From NCBI RefSeq assembly GCF_038396845.1, contig NZ_CP151587.1, forward strand, positions 1,772,001 through 1,836,000: a stretch of DNA of 64,000 nucleotides, in the 5' to 3' direction. Positions within the stretch are counted from its first letter, which is position 1; every line of letters begins with the position of its first letter. A model generated the notes under the pieces. That model did not search any database. It had not been told where the DNA came from and saw only the letters and a program-made list of their open reading frames with translations. The position numbers and the translations under genes are program-made. The stretch is from Gymnodinialimonas sp. 57CJ19 (lineage in GTDB: Bacteria > Pseudomonadota > Alphaproteobacteria > Rhodobacterales > Rhodobacteraceae). Below are positions 52,126-61,634 of this stretch, piece after piece.

Positions 52126-52815
52126 TCAGGCCCTCACAACGCCGCGGCTGTAGCGCCGCTCGACCGCGCGCAGGACAAGGTCCGAGATACCGGTCAAGAT
52201 CAGGTATATGACGAACGCGGCTGCCATGAAGGTGAACAACTGCCCGGTGGACCGACCCGCGGTGAACGCGTTGTACACAAGGTCTTGCAGCCCGATCACC
52301 GACACCAGAGCCGTGGTCTTCAGTTGCACCAGCCAGTTGTTTGTAAAGCCCGGAAGCGCATAGCGCACCATCTGCGGCCAGATGATGTGGCGGAATATCA
52401 ATTGACGAGGCATGCCGCAGCTGATGCCTGCCTCGATCTGGCCGCGCGGGATTGCCATGATCGCGCCGCGGAAGGTCTCGGTAAAGTAGGCCCCGAAGAT
52501 TACCCCGATTGTCGCCGCGCCAGCGACGAATTTGCTGATCTCCACGAAGTCCCAGAGTCCGGTGACGTAGCCGAACCAGTTGAACGCCACCTGTCCCCCA
52601 AAGAAGACCAGCAGGATCAACACCAGATCTGGCACACCGCGCACGAGTGTCGTGTAAATCTCGGCTGAACGGCGCGCGAGGCGGCTGGACGACAGCTTTG
52701 CCCAGGCCCCCAGTAGCCCGAAGACCAGCGCGAGGGCCAGGGACACAAGGGCAAGCTTGACCGTCATCCATGTGCCGGAAAGCAGTTGGGACTGATATTC
52801 TACAAGAAGATCCAT
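52126..52815 (-). CDS. Amino-acid-type ABC transporter permease (HisQ/OccQ-like)
   Basis: A 229-residue inner-membrane permease with the EAA loop IPRGQIEAGISCGMPRQLIF. The order binding protein, permease Q, permease M on one transcript matches opine transporters. A hairpin separates it from the binding-protein gene, which probably lowers its level. Confidence 0.92.
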   Translation of the reverse strand: MDLLVEYQSQLLSGTWMTVKLALVSLALALVFGLLGAWAKLSSSRLARRSAEIYTTLVRGVPDLVLILLVFFGGQVAFNWFGYVTGLWDFVEISKFVAGAATIGVIFGAYFTETFRGAIMAIPRGQIEAGISCGMPRQLIFRHIIWPQMVRYALPGFTNNWLVQLKTTALVSVIGLQDLVYNAFTAGRSTGQLFTFMAAAFVIYLILTGISDLVLRAVERRYSRGVVRA

Positions 52816-52843
52816 CGGAGGGCCCCTTTCGGGCTCAGGTCGT

Positions 52844-52871
52844 CGACGGGCCGCAGAGGCGCGGCCCGTCG
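52844..52871 (-). terminator. Hairpin between binding-protein and permease genes
   Basis: A perfect 11-bp stem CGACGGGCCGC/GCGGCCCGTCG with a 6-base loop and no T-run. It probably acts as a partial terminator or mRNA 3' protector that lets the binding protein exceed the permeases. Confidence 0.7.
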
Positions 52872-52891
52872 CGTTTCAGAAGATGCCTGCG

Positions 52892-53674
52892 TCAGTTCCC
52901 GGCAGGGCGACCGCCATAGATGTCGAAGGGGAAATACGCATCGTTGATGGCGGCGTAGGTGCCGTCTTCACGAATGGCGACGATCGCCGCGCTGATCGCA
53001 TCGCGCAGCTCTTCCTCGTTTTGCCGCACCGCGACACCGACACCCTCGCCGTAGCACGCCACGTCCAGGTGATCGCCGCCAAGAAACGCATAGTCCGCGC
53101 CTTCATCGGACGACAGGAAGGATTCCTGGGCGATCAGACTGTCGGAAAGCTGCGCGTCGATACGCCCAAGAACGAGATCGCGGAACACTTCCTCCTGGGT
53201 GCCATAAAGGACGATCTCGGCATCGGGGAACATGCTTTCGGCATAGCACTGATGCGTCGCGCCGCGCTGCACGCCCAACCGGCGGCCCGCCAAGCCTTCT
53301 GGCGTATCGGTGAAGTCCGCGTCGGCGGCGGCCACGACACGGGCCGGGGTCTGGTAGTAACGGTCCGAGAAATCAATCTGGCGGCGGCGCTCTTCCGTGA
53401 TCGACATGGAGGCCACGATGGCGTCAAAACGACGGCCAAGCAGGGCGGGGATCATGCCGTCCCAATCTTGCTCAACCAATTCGCATTCGCGCTCCATTTC
53501 GGCGCAGAGTGCCATGGCGATGTCGATGTCGAACCCGGCCAGCGTGCCATCTGCTTGCTGGAACGAGAACGGAGGGTACGCCCCTTCGACGCCGATGCGC
53601 AGTGTGTCTTGCGCAGCAGCGGGCAGGGTCAGGGCCAAAGTGGCCACGGTGGAAAGAATAGCGTTACGGATCAT
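52892..53674 (-). CDS. Amino-acid/opine ABC transporter substrate-binding protein
   Basis: A 260-residue periplasmic binding protein of the SBP_bac_3 family. A signal peptide (ILSTVATLALTLPAAAQDTL) is followed by RIGVEGAYPPFSFQQADGTL (core GVEGAYPPF), DIDIAMALCAEMERECELVEQ and a final INDAYFPFDIYG. The FDIDIAMALC pattern with paired Cys resembles lysine-arginine-ornithine and octopine-binding proteins. Ligand not certain, but the operon's enzymes suggest an arginine-derived opine. Confidence 0.9.
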   Translation of the reverse strand: MIRNAILSTVATLALTLPAAAQDTLRIGVEGAYPPFSFQQADGTLAGFDIDIAMALCAEMERECELVEQDWDGMIPALLGRRFDAIVASMSITEERRRQIDFSDRYYQTPARVVAAADADFTDTPEGLAGRRLGVQRGATHQCYAESMFPDAEIVLYGTQEEVFRDLVLGRIDAQLSDSLIAQESFLSSDEGADYAFLGGDHLDVACYGEGVGVAVRQNEEELRDAISAAIVAIREDGTYAAINDAYFPFDIYGGRPAGN

Positions 53675-53704
53675 TGTGATCTCCTCTCTGTTTTAGGTGG
53701 ATTG

Positions 53705-54475
53705 TCAGTTCATCCGGGACAAAAACGCCCGGAATTGGTCGGTTTGTGGATTGGAAAACAGCGTCGCGGGCGGGCCCTGTTCACAGACCTCGCCCTGGTG
53801 CAGGAAGACGGTCTTCGACGATACGTCGCGGGCAAACCCCATCTCGTGGGTTACGACCAGCATCGTGCGGCCTTCTTCGGCCAGATCACGCATGACACTC
53901 AGAACCTCGCCCACCAATTCAGGGTCAAGCGCCGAGGTCGGCTCGTCAAAAAGCATGACGTCAGGGTCCATCGCCAAGGCGCGGGCGATGGCGACACGTT
54001 GCTGCTGACCGCCGGACAGATGGGCGGGATAGTAATCGGCACGGTCAGACAGCCCGACCTTGGCCAAAAGCGCTTCGGCCTTTTCGCGCGCTTCAGCCTT
54101 TGGCTTTTTCTGCACGTAGACGGGGCCTTCCAGCACGTTCTCCATCACGGTCATGTGCTGCCAGAGGTTGAAGCCCTGAAACACCATCGCCAAACGCGAC
54201 CGCATCCGCTCGACCTGCTTGATGTCTGCGGGCACGGCCTCGCCGTGGCGGTTCTGCTTCATCCGAAGCTTCTCACCGGCCAGGTAGACGTCGCCGGAGT
54301 TCGGCGTTTCCAGCAGGTTGATACAGCGCAAAAATGTGCTCTTGCCCGATCCGGACGCACCGAGGATCGCAATGACATCGCCCTTCTGCGCCTCCATCGA
54401 GACACCTTTGATGACCTCATGGGCCCCAAAGCTCTTGTGCAGGTTGTCAACTTTGAGTGCAGCAGGATCGCTCAT
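53705..54475 (-). CDS. Amino-acid-type ABC transporter ATP-binding protein (HisP/OccP-like)
   Basis: A 256-residue ATPase with Walker A ILGASGSGKSTFLRCINLLE, signature LSGGQQQRVAIARAL and Walker B VMLFDEPTSALDPEL. The CINLLE sequence after Walker A is typical of polar amino-acid importers. ATG 54475 overlaps the stop of the oxidoreductase gene as ATGA, so it is preferred over upstream starts. Confidence 0.94.
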   Translation of the reverse strand: MSDPAALKVDNLHKSFGAHEVIKGVSMEAQKGDVIAILGASGSGKSTFLRCINLLETPNSGDVYLAGEKLRMKQNRHGEAVPADIKQVERMRSRLAMVFQGFNLWQHMTVMENVLEGPVYVQKKPKAEAREKAEALLAKVGLSDRADYYPAHLSGGQQQRVAIARALAMDPDVMLFDEPTSALDPELVGEVLSVMRDLAEEGRTMLVVTHEMGFARDVSSKTVFLHQGEVCEQGPPATLFSNPQTDQFRAFLSRMN

Positions 54476-55860
54476 GCCATTTCCTCCTGATCTGGTGCCA
54501 TGGCGGCAAGTTCGCCAAGCATGATGGGCTTGATTGGGGAGCGCGCCCTCGGGGGGGCGATGTCGGCGGCGTTGCCTGTCACAGCCGACAAAATGCCGCG
54601 CACGGTTGCGTCGCACATGCGGCCCTGACAGGGCCCCATACCTGTGCGCAGGGATGTCTTGACCTGACGGGGGCCCGACGCGCCCTCAGCAATGCCCTGG
54701 CGGATCGCGCCTGCGGTAATTTCCTCGCAGCGGCACACGATGGTCGCGTCGTTGGGCGCGAAAAACTCTGCCGGTGGGGCATAGGCCGCGTCCAGAAACG
54801 GGCGGATCGCGCGGGACCGGAACTTCGCGCCCTTCGCTGCGGCCGCCCGTTGTCCGCGCTGATCGGCGCTGATGCGGCCCAATTCGTGCAAGACATTGAT
54901 CGCAGCCAATTTGCCGGAGGCGGCGGCAGTTTCCGCGCCCCCGATACCGGCCCCATCGCCCGCGACGTGCAGGCCGGGCACGTTGGTGGCGCCCCAAGCA
55001 TCCGTGACGGGTTCAAACGCCTGCTGAGTGGCGTTCCACACGTGCTTTATGCCCGCGGCCCGGCTCATGTGCGTGGAGGGGATAACCCCTTGATGGGTCA
55101 GCAACAGAGGGCTCGTCAGGCTGTGCCGACGGCCCTTGTGGGAGAAGGAAAACGCAATGTCCGCGTTATCGACGGCCCGCGCCTCAAACTGGGTGGCGCC
55201 TGTGAACCTTGGCACGCCAGCGGCGCGGATTTTGCGGATCAGCCCCAACCCTTTCAGCAGCGTGGGCAGCCCGAACACGGCGCGTGGCAGATGTTGAAGC
55301 GCCTTGGCCATCATCCCAAGCGTTTGGGTTTCAACGAGCGCCTTGGGCGGGCATCCGGCGTCGATCATCTGGGCCGCGACGAGGTACAGCAACGGGCCGG
55401 ACCCGGCCAGAACCGCGTCCTTGGGCAGCATTCCCGACGACTTCATCAGGATCTGCGCGGCGCCTGCGGTCATCACACCGGGCAAGGTCCAGCCCGGAAA
55501 CGGCACCGGGCGTTCCTGAGCACCGCCCGCCAGCAAGACGTGGGGGGCGTCCGAGACATGACTGACGCCATCTTGCGACCACACCACCCGCGGTCCCGGT
55601 TCAATCCGCCAAACCGTTGCGCCGAACTGCGTGGCGATCTGCGGATGGGCGAGTGCGTCCACGAAGCGTGCGCCACTGGCATAGTCCTTGCCCAACCATC
55701 CGCGCGTTGCCCGGTTTTCACCGACGTTGCGAAAGATCTGTCCGCCCGCGCGGGGCTGTTCATCAAGCAAGAGCACGCGAAGCCCGCCATGGGCCGCCGT
55801 TGCGGCAGCCGACATGCCAGCAGGGCCTGCGCCGACAATGATCAGATCAACCTCAGACAT
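54472..55860 (-). CDS. Opine oxidase alpha subunit-like FAD oxidoreductase (OoxA/HcnB type)
   Basis: A 462-residue flavoprotein. N-terminal FAD loop DLIIVGAGPAGMSAAATAA, a second dinucleotide loop near VLAGSGPLLYLVAAQM, LHVAGDGAGIGGAETAAASG, and a C-terminal BFD-like 2Fe-2S domain with Cys in VCRCEEITAGAI and GPCQGRMCDATV. This matches the large FAD subunit of octopine/nopaline oxidases and related HcnB/proline dehydrogenase complexes. It works with the small ferredoxin-like and DAO-type subunits encoded just upstream. Start ATG 55860 is favoured; 55884 is possible. Confidence 0.88.
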   Translation of the reverse strand: MSEVDLIIVGAGPAGMSAAATAAHGGLRVLLLDEQPRAGGQIFRNVGENRATRGWLGKDYASGARFVDALAHPQIATQFGATVWRIEPGPRVVWSQDGVSHVSDAPHVLLAGGAQERPVPFPGWTLPGVMTAGAAQILMKSSGMLPKDAVLAGSGPLLYLVAAQMIDAGCPPKALVETQTLGMMAKALQHLPRAVFGLPTLLKGLGLIRKIRAAGVPRFTGATQFEARAVDNADIAFSFSHKGRRHSLTSPLLLTHQGVIPSTHMSRAAGIKHVWNATQQAFEPVTDAWGATNVPGLHVAGDGAGIGGAETAAASGKLAAINVLHELGRISADQRGQRAAAAKGAKFRSRAIRPFLDAAYAPPAEFFAPNDATIVCRCEEITAGAIRQGIAEGASGPRQVKTSLRTGMGPCQGRMCDATVRGILSAVTGNAADIAPPRARSPIKPIMLGELAAMAPDQEEMA

Positions 55861-56173
55861 CCCCGCGACCTCCGCCAAGCCCACGCAGGCCGGATTGGCG
55901 TTTCACTACCATGCCATCGCGCACGATTGTCATGCAGGCTTGGGTGTTCGGCGTGCCGTCAACGTCGACCAGACAATCGAAACATACGCCCATCATGCAA
56001 AACGCCGTGCGGCCCGCGCCGCTCATGGTTTGACGGCTGGCCTCACCGGAATGTGCCAGAAGCGCCGCGGCCAAGGTCATGTTTGCGGCGGCCGTCACAG
56101 GCGTGCCATCGACCGTGATCTGCACAAGAGGGCCTTCTTCAGGCTGCGTTTGAAAGCGCGAAGCGATGTTCAT
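55853..56173 (-). CDS. Ferredoxin-like 2Fe-2S subunit of opine-type oxidase (HcnA-like)
   Basis: A 106-residue protein with the 2Fe-2S Cys pattern in AFCMMGVCFDCLVDVDG and a later Cys in TQACMTIV, as in HcnA and the gamma subunit of opine/proline dehydrogenases. It passes electrons between the two flavin subunits. It overlaps the DAO-type gene by 35 bases and the alpha gene by 8, so the three subunits are coupled. Confidence 0.87.
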   Translation of the reverse strand: MNIASRFQTQPEEGPLVQITVDGTPVTAAANMTLAAALLAHSGEASRQTMSGAGRTAFCMMGVCFDCLVDVDGTPNTQACMTIVRDGMVVKRQSGLRGLGGGRGDV

Positions 56174-57263
56174 CGAAAGCCTCCAGATCAGGGGTTGCGG
56201 GTGTATCCTCAACCCAATCGGCGAGGCTTGAGGCGTGCAGTGAGGCGAGGGTCACACCACTGTGGCAGGTAATGAGAAATGCGCCGGGATGCTGCGAGGA
56301 CCGCGCGTAAACAGGGTGGCCGTCGGGGGACATGACGCGCAAAGCACCCCATGCCCGCACAACGCGAACGTTGGCGAGCTCTGGGAACACCTGCACCGCA
56401 TGCCGCGCGAGACCGGCCATGACATCCAGGGTTTCGCTGTCATCCATACCGGCGTCCGCCTTGGTGCCGCCAATCTGGACGCCGCCTTCGTCGACCTGCC
56501 GGATCGTGCTGGATAGAAACGGCAACCGCGCGTCCAGCTTTTCGGTAATCAGCAATTCGCCGCGTTGTGGGCGCACCTGAGTCTGGAACCCAAGGTCCTT
56601 CGCCAGCGTCGCGGCCCCCAATCCAGCACAAAGCAGAACCTTGTCGGTGGTAATGGTATCTCCGCGCGCCAACGTCAGGTCAAAGCCACCGCCATGGGCT
56701 GGCTGGATGCTGTCCACGCGCGAGTCCGTCAGGATCTGCCCGCCCAAAGCCGTCACGGATAGGCGCAATGCTCGCAGAAAGCGTAGCGGATTTACATGCC
56801 CATCCAGTTGAGAAAAGGTGGCACCGACAACATCAGCGCCAATCCCGGCCATGTCCCGGCGCAGGTCATCGCCCGTCAAGACGTCGTAGCTGAACCGATT
56901 GCCGAGGTGGTTTTTTTGGCGGGCCAACATGCTGGCAAAATCGTCCAACTCGCCAGCATCTGTGAAGAATTCGAAGCCGCCCGATTGTTCCAGCGCCACG
57001 TCTATGCCCGACATTTCGGCCAGATTGGCCGCGAAGTCTGGCCACGCCGCCAAGGCCTCGGCGGTCCACTTCGCGTAGGGCGCAAAGTCCCAGCCCTTGC
57101 CCTGACCCCAGACCAGGCCGAAATTGCCCTGCGAGGCCCGCGCGTCACTGTCCGCGCCGTCAAGAATACGCACCCGGCGGCCTGCCTGAAGCAGACCAAT
57201 AGCCACAGACAGCCCAACAACGCCGCCGCCTATGATTGTGATTTCCGAGTGACTTGCTGGCAT
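56139..57263 (-). CDS. Opine oxidase beta subunit-like D-amino-acid-oxidase family protein (OoxB/HcnC type)
   Basis: A 374-residue DAO-family flavoprotein starting EITIIGGGVVGLSVAIGLLQ, with the FAD loop GGGVVGL, the ILDGADSDARASQGNFGLVW segment (core ASQGNFGLVW) and a C-terminal FLITCHSGVTLASLHA. It is the catalytic, substrate-oxidising subunit in OoxB/NoxB and HcnC-type complexes. It is the first gene of the ten-gene operon. ATG 57263 follows the divergent promoter. Confidence 0.88.
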   Translation of the reverse strand: MPASHSEITIIGGGVVGLSVAIGLLQAGRRVRILDGADSDARASQGNFGLVWGQGKGWDFAPYAKWTAEALAAWPDFAANLAEMSGIDVALEQSGGFEFFTDAGELDDFASMLARQKNHLGNRFSYDVLTGDDLRRDMAGIGADVVGATFSQLDGHVNPLRFLRALRLSVTALGGQILTDSRVDSIQPAHGGGFDLTLARGDTITTDKVLLCAGLGAATLAKDLGFQTQVRPQRGELLITEKLDARLPFLSSTIRQVDEGGVQIGGTKADAGMDDSETLDVMAGLARHAVQVFPELANVRVVRAWGALRVMSPDGHPVYARSSQHPGAFLITCHSGVTLASLHASSLADWVEDTPATPDLEAFDEHRFALSNAA

Positions 57264-57354
57264 TCGATTCTCCCGCATCAAACATGGCAAACGTGTTGAT
57301 ATAAAAATAATCGTAAGATTTGCGTTATTCATTCCTTGGGGATATGCATGGGCG
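57264..57354. promoter_or_regulatory. Divergent promoter/operator of the opine operon and its LysR gene
   Basis: The 91 AT-rich bases between the two start codons must hold both promoters. A 22-base imperfect inverted repeat at 57307-57328 (ATAATCGTAA then TTTGCGTTAT) is a good LysR-type binding site, placed so that the regulator could control both directions. Confidence 0.65.
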
Positions 57355-58260
57355 ATGCTGCAACGCCTCACCCATCGTCAACTGGAAGCATTCCGGGCCG
57401 TGATCGAAACCGGGCAAATTACGGCGGCGGCGGAAGTCCTGGGGACTACCCAGCCCTCGGTCAGCAAGATGATTGCTGACCTGGAGCATGTTGCGGGCTT
57501 CGATCTACTGGAGCGCCGTGGGCGGCAGGTCTTTCCCACCTCCGAGGCGCTGGCGCTTTATGAGGAGGTTGAGCGGTCCTTCGTCGGCATCTCCGAAATT
57601 TCACGTGTCATCGAGGACATTCGCGATTTTCGCAAAGGCAGCCTGACGATCGCAGGGATGCCCGCGTTGGCGTTGAAATTCCTGCCCGATGTCATTGCCG
57701 AATTTATTTCGGAAGAGCCGGGCATCACGATTTCCTTGCGTGCGCGCAGCTCGCAAGCCGTCCTTCGCCACCTCAGTTCACAACAATTCGACCTTGGGTT
57801 TGCCGCATTGGACCGGGATCATCCGGCGGTCATCCGGCAACCGATCCGCGAGACGGCCATGCTGGCAGTTCTGCCGCCCGGCCATGAACTGGCCCAGAAA
57901 GATTATCTGGAACCGATGGATTTCGACCAGCGTGCCTTCATCGCCCTTGGCGCGGAAATTGGGACGCGCTCGGAAACCGACACGTTTCTGACCGTCGGGT
58001 CTTCGCGGCCCCGGATCGTCGCCGAAGCTCAACTTTCCACGTCGATCTGCGAGATGGTTGCCGCGGGCACCGGGCTCGCAATCGTGGAGCCTGTCACCGC
58101 AACGTATTTCGCGTTGGCCGGGCGGGTCGTCACGCGTCCCCTACGCCCAGAGCAGCCGTTCCGCTACGACATCCTGTTTCCCGCCATGCGGCAGCCCTCC
58201 CGCGTGGCCAGTCGCTTTCTGGAACTGGTCAAGGCGCGGTTGACCACACACCTCCCGTGA
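57355..58260 (+). CDS. LysR-type regulator of the opine operon (OccR/NocR-like)
   Basis: A 301-residue LysR protein. The winged helix reads LTHRQLEAFRAVIETGQITA then AAEVLGTTQPSVSKMIADLE, and the effector domain carries GSLTIAGMPALALKFLPDVI. The RQLEAFRAV..G..T.AA..L..TQPSVSK pattern is close to OccR and NocR-type regulators. It is divergent from the catabolic operon. Effector probably the imported opine, inferred. Confidence 0.9.
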   Translation: MLQRLTHRQLEAFRAVIETGQITAAAEVLGTTQPSVSKMIADLEHVAGFDLLERRGRQVFPTSEALALYEEVERSFVGISEISRVIEDIRDFRKGSLTIAGMPALALKFLPDVIAEFISEEPGITISLRARSSQAVLRHLSSQQFDLGFAALDRDHPAVIRQPIRETAMLAVLPPGHELAQKDYLEPMDFDQRAFIALGAEIGTRSETDTFLTVGSSRPRIVAEAQLSTSICEMVAAGTGLAIVEPVTATYFALAGRVVTRPLRPEQPFRYDILFPAMRQPSRVASRFLELVKARLTTHLP

Positions 58261-58476
58261 TCGCGCTCATGATGGAGTCCACGGGGTAGGGGCGCGGGTT
58301 GGGCATGACTTTTGCGTTGGGTGACACTGCTCGTGCCGCCCGTCCGGGCCCGTTGACGCTCCGAGCGTGATCTTGGTGTTCACGGGGGTGCTGTTAATCG
58401 GCACGGATGGACACTAGGGCAAGGATTGTAAACAAGTGTTGAGCACCCCAACCATCACACCAGAGTGGCTTTGACT

Positions 58477-59151
58477 ATGAAGATCCTTTCCGTCACATCC
58501 GTCCCGCGTCTGCGCTGGAGTTCCCCCAAAGCGCTAACGCTGCGGCCGCCACTGGCGTCTGTCATCGGCCTGATTATCGGATTGATGTTGTTCGGCCTTG
58601 GAGAAGCGATCCTTGTTGCCGCCGGCGTTGGCGTAAGCCCGTGGACGGTGTTTGCGCAAGGTGTGACCAATGTGACGGGCCGGAGTCTGGGCTTTGCGGC
58701 ATTTGTCATCAGCGTCTTTGTCCTGCTTCTGTGGATTCCGCTCAGACAAACGCCCGGTATTGGCACGGTGCTCAATGCCGTCATCATCGCGCTGATGCTG
58801 GAATATGTGCTGCCTTTCCTGCCAACATTCGAGACCTACGCCGCAAATGCACTGCTGGCCATTGTCGGTGTCTTGGTCACCGGTCTTGGCGGTGCGATTT
58901 ATCTGGTGGCGAACCTTGGGCCGGGCCCGCGGGACGGCCTTATGACCGGGCTTCAGACTGTCACAGGCAAGCCAATCGCCCTCGTGCGGACCGGACTTGA
59001 ATTGAGCGTTGTGATGATCGGTTGGCTGCTTGGCGGCACACTCGGGTTGGGCACGGTTTTTTATGCCTTTGGCATTGGACCGGCATTGGCCATCGGGATG
59101 CTGTTGCTGCAACCTCGGGCGCTGCAAGCGGGCGGGCCGACCAGCGATTGA
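58477..59151 (+). CDS. YczE-like integral membrane protein
   Basis: A 224-residue protein with five or six membrane segments. The family-type pattern is [20 protein letters not shown] then PWTVFAQGV, and a second half with [16 protein letters not shown]. These are hallmarks of the YczE/YitT-like membrane family of unknown function. ATG 58477 or a GTG at 58465 may be the start. The M20 hydrolase gene follows after 32 bases on the same strand, so they are probably co-transcribed. Confidence 0.78.
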   Translation: MKILSVTSVPRLRWSSPKALTLRPPLASVIGLIIGLMLFGLGEAILVAAGVGVSPWTVFAQGVTNVTGRSLGFAAFVISVFVLLLWIPLRQTPGIGTVLNAVIIALMLEYVLPFLPTFETYAANALLAIVGVLVTGLGGAIYLVANLGPGPRDGLMTGLQTVTGKPIALVRTGLELSVVMIGWLLGGTLGLGTVFYAFGIGPALAIGMLLLQPRALQAGGPTSD

Positions 59152-59183
59152 TGAATTCTGGCAGGATTGAAAAGGGACAGTAC

Positions 59184-60383
59184 ATGAAAATTGATCCAGA
59201 GCGTTTCTTGAGTGACTTGCACAAGCTGCGTGAGTTCGGTGCATCGGGCATCGGAAAGGGCGTCATTCGCCCTGCTTATTCTGATGCCGACATCGCCGCC
59301 CGGAAATGGCTGGCCGAACAGATGAAAGACGCAGGCCTGCGGGTTCATTTCGATCCGGTTGGGAACCTTTTCGGTCTGGCCGACGGCCCCTCCATTCTTC
59401 TCGGCTCTCATACTGACAGCCAGCCTGAGGGCGGGTGGTTGGATGGTGCCCTGGGGGTGATTGCGGGGCTTGAAGTCGCGCGCGCGGCGAAGGAAGCGGG
59501 GGGGCCGTCCGTTTCTGTCGTCAGTTTTCAGGATGAGGAGGGGCGCTTTGGCGTCCTGACCGGCAGCGCGGTCTGGGGCGGCAAGATTGATCTGCAAACG
59601 GCCGATGCACTGACCGATGATACTGGCCTCACCTTCGCGGACGCGCGCGCACGGATGGCCGACCTCTCATCGGGGTTCGTGGACCCGGAACAGTTCACCG
59701 GCTACATCGAGATGCATATCGAACAGGGGCCGTCCCTCGACAGCTCAAACACTCAAATCGGCGTCGTCAGCGATATCGTTGGCATCCGTGACATGCGTAT
59801 CACGTTCAATGGGCAGCAAAACCACGCTGGCACCACACCGATGCATTTGCGCAGGGATGCGTTTCAGGCCCTGTCGGCATTCAATGCAGAAATCAACGAT
59901 CGGTTCGCCAACGTTGTCACACCGCACACAGTTTGGACCATTGGCCATGCCGTGCTGCATCCCAACGCCTCGTCTATCGTGCCCGGCCGTGCCACGTTTT
60001 CCATGCAATGGCGCGACGGGGATGCGGACCGGTTGGATAGAATGGAGAAAATCATCCGCACTGCGGCCGATGAGATCGCCGACCGGACGGGCCTGACTGT
60101 GGAGTTTGGTGACCTTCTTGGGCTTGAACCCGAGACAATGAACGACAATCTGCGCGGCGCTCTCGAAGCCGGAGCCGAGGACGTCGCACCGGGTAATTGG
60201 GGGGTGCTTCCCTCTGGTGCCCTCCATGACGCGACCAACGTGGCACGCCTGATGCCGGTCGCCATGCTCTTCGTTCCGTCCATCAACGGCATAAGCCACG
60301 CTTTTGATGAAGACACCGATGAGGCTGACCTTAGCGCCGGCTTGAAAGTTCTGGCGCGCGCCGTGTCACGGATATCAGCCTGA
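59184..60383 (+). CDS. M20 family Zn-dependent amidohydrolase (N-carbamoyl-amino-acid hydrolase/allantoate amidohydrolase type)
   Basis: A 399-residue peptidase M20-like amidase. Metal ligands appear in [20 protein letters not shown] and FQDEEGRFG, the dimerisation domain has [19 protein letters not shown], and the C-terminal [15 protein letters not shown] and GISHAF hold the last ligands. The family cleaves N-carbamoyl amino acids, ureidoglycolate or allantoate. ATG 59184 follows an AAGGGA site. It fits nitrogen salvage, but substrate is uncertain. Confidence 0.87.
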   Translation: MKIDPERFLSDLHKLREFGASGIGKGVIRPAYSDADIAARKWLAEQMKDAGLRVHFDPVGNLFGLADGPSILLGSHTDSQPEGGWLDGALGVIAGLEVARAAKEAGGPSVSVVSFQDEEGRFGVLTGSAVWGGKIDLQTADALTDDTGLTFADARARMADLSSGFVDPEQFTGYIEMHIEQGPSLDSSNTQIGVVSDIVGIRDMRITFNGQQNHAGTTPMHLRRDAFQALSAFNAEINDRFANVVTPHTVWTIGHAVLHPNASSIVPGRATFSMQWRDGDADRLDRMEKIIRTAADEIADRTGLTVEFGDLLGLEPETMNDNLRGALEAGAEDVAPGNWGVLPSGALHDATNVARLMPVAMLFVPSINGISHAFDEDTDEADLSAGLKVLARAVSRISA

Positions 60384-60536
60384 CAGGAATGGAGGCTGTG
60401 GTTGCGGCTTGGCAGAAACCACAGCGCCGATGCCATGGCTTTGACGCAGACGCACCCGGCGCAGGCTTCGGATCGCCCCCAACGGCGGATCATGGCAGTA
60501 TCAGGTTGCTGCAAGGATCCGCCATCGGCCTCGCGG

Positions 60537-61184
60537 CTAGAAGTGAAACGCACCACCGATGCGCAGTACCCCCAGCGTTTCAGTTTCGTTAGTGCCAATG
60601 GCGCTTCCGCGGTCTCTAACTTGGCTCGGAAAGTCCATTAACAGGAAATCGGCACGGAGGGAAAAGTCGTCCGATACTCGATAATCGGCACCCAAGCCGA
60701 TGACCCAGCCAAACTCAAAACCTTCAATGTCAGTGCTCGAATTTCCGGTATCTTCCACAATCTCGGCGCCCGCGATCCCTGCGGTTACGAATAGCAATAG
60801 GTCGCCCATGTCGACACCGAGGCGCGCTCGGGCAGAATAAAGTCCTTGGATGCTTTGATGGCAATCCGGCAGGCCGCCGTAGCAGGTTCGACCGGACCTA
60901 GCTGGCAACGTTCCCTCGATGCCTGAAATCAAAGCATCGACTTCAATGCCATAAACCGTAGATCCGTTTTGCTCATTGTATCCGGCAAACAAGCCGCCGA
61001 CCACGCCATCAATGTCAACGGTATTCTCAAGGGCTGCAAAGGTATCCGTTTGCTCGACCGCGCCCGAGCCGTACCCAATGACGCCACCCGCGTAAAACCC
61101 GGACCAATGCGTGTCTTCGGCTTGAACGGAACTGACAGTGGCCACAGCGACCCCGAGTGCAACGGCAATGCGATGATACAGCAT
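60537..61184 (-). CDS. Outer-membrane beta-barrel protein (Omp25/porin-like family)
   Basis: A 215-residue exported protein: signal peptide (IAVALGVAVATVSSVQAED), then WSGFYAGGVIGYGSG and alternating strands such as GEFG-type GFEFGWVIGLGADYRVSD, ending in a terminal Phe (GAFHF). This is the small eight-stranded opacity-type barrel common in alphaproteobacteria. ATG 61184 gives the cleanest signal peptide; an upstream ATG at 61217 is possible. Confidence 0.85.
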   Translation of the reverse strand: MLYHRIAVALGVAVATVSSVQAEDTHWSGFYAGGVIGYGSGAVEQTDTFAALENTVDIDGVVGGLFAGYNEQNGSTVYGIEVDALISGIEGTLPARSGRTCYGGLPDCHQSIQGLYSARARLGVDMGDLLLFVTAGIAGAEIVEDTGNSSTDIEGFEFGWVIGLGADYRVSDDFSLRADFLLMDFPSQVRDRGSAIGTNETETLGVLRIGGAFHF

Positions 61185-61634
61185 AAGAATCCCCCTAAGA
61201 TTTAATGCCATGACCATACAACGTAACGCCTTGCTTTCATCATCTCAGGCACGCGAGCTCTCATGTGCCTGAGAAATGTGGTGCCGGCGCAACATGTAGT
61301 TTGCCATGTTATTAAAGAGATTTAGGGGTCCCACCCGTAGACGCGTTGCCCGCCCGAGGACGGGCACAGAATGGCCCTCAGCCTCAGTTCGGGTAAACTG
61401 CGGCTGTTGCGGTTCGGTCCTTTTTTCGTTCTGTTTCCGAAAACTGCATCCGAGATCCGCCAAAATCGCTTTGCGCGTTCCGAAAGAAAGCGATGGCAAC
61501 TTGGGCGGAACGCTCGGTCCGCGTGTTGCTTGGAATGCCAGCGCAGACCGGCGGAATTCTTGGCTGGGTTTGCCTTCCATTCCCGGCACGAAACTCTTGA
61601 TGACAAATGATTTTCGCGTGCCTAGCCTGGCCAC
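61185..61634. other. 450-base intergenic region without a supported gene
   Basis: This lies between the outer-membrane barrel and the DUF3883 gene, which are divergent. Frames exist on both strands but look like composition artefacts (Arg/Ser-rich, no ribosome site). It holds a short GC-rich inverted repeat near 61350 (GCCCGCCCGAGGACGGGC). Promoters for both flanking genes must be here. Confidence 0.5.

Noticed and set aside
52883..54490. 535-codon plus-strand frame over the opine transporter genes
   Set aside because: Long antisense shadow of two ABC transporter genes in GC-rich DNA.
54457..56118. 553-codon plus-strand frame over the opine oxidase genes
   Set aside because: Antisense shadow of the FAD oxidoreductase, without motifs.
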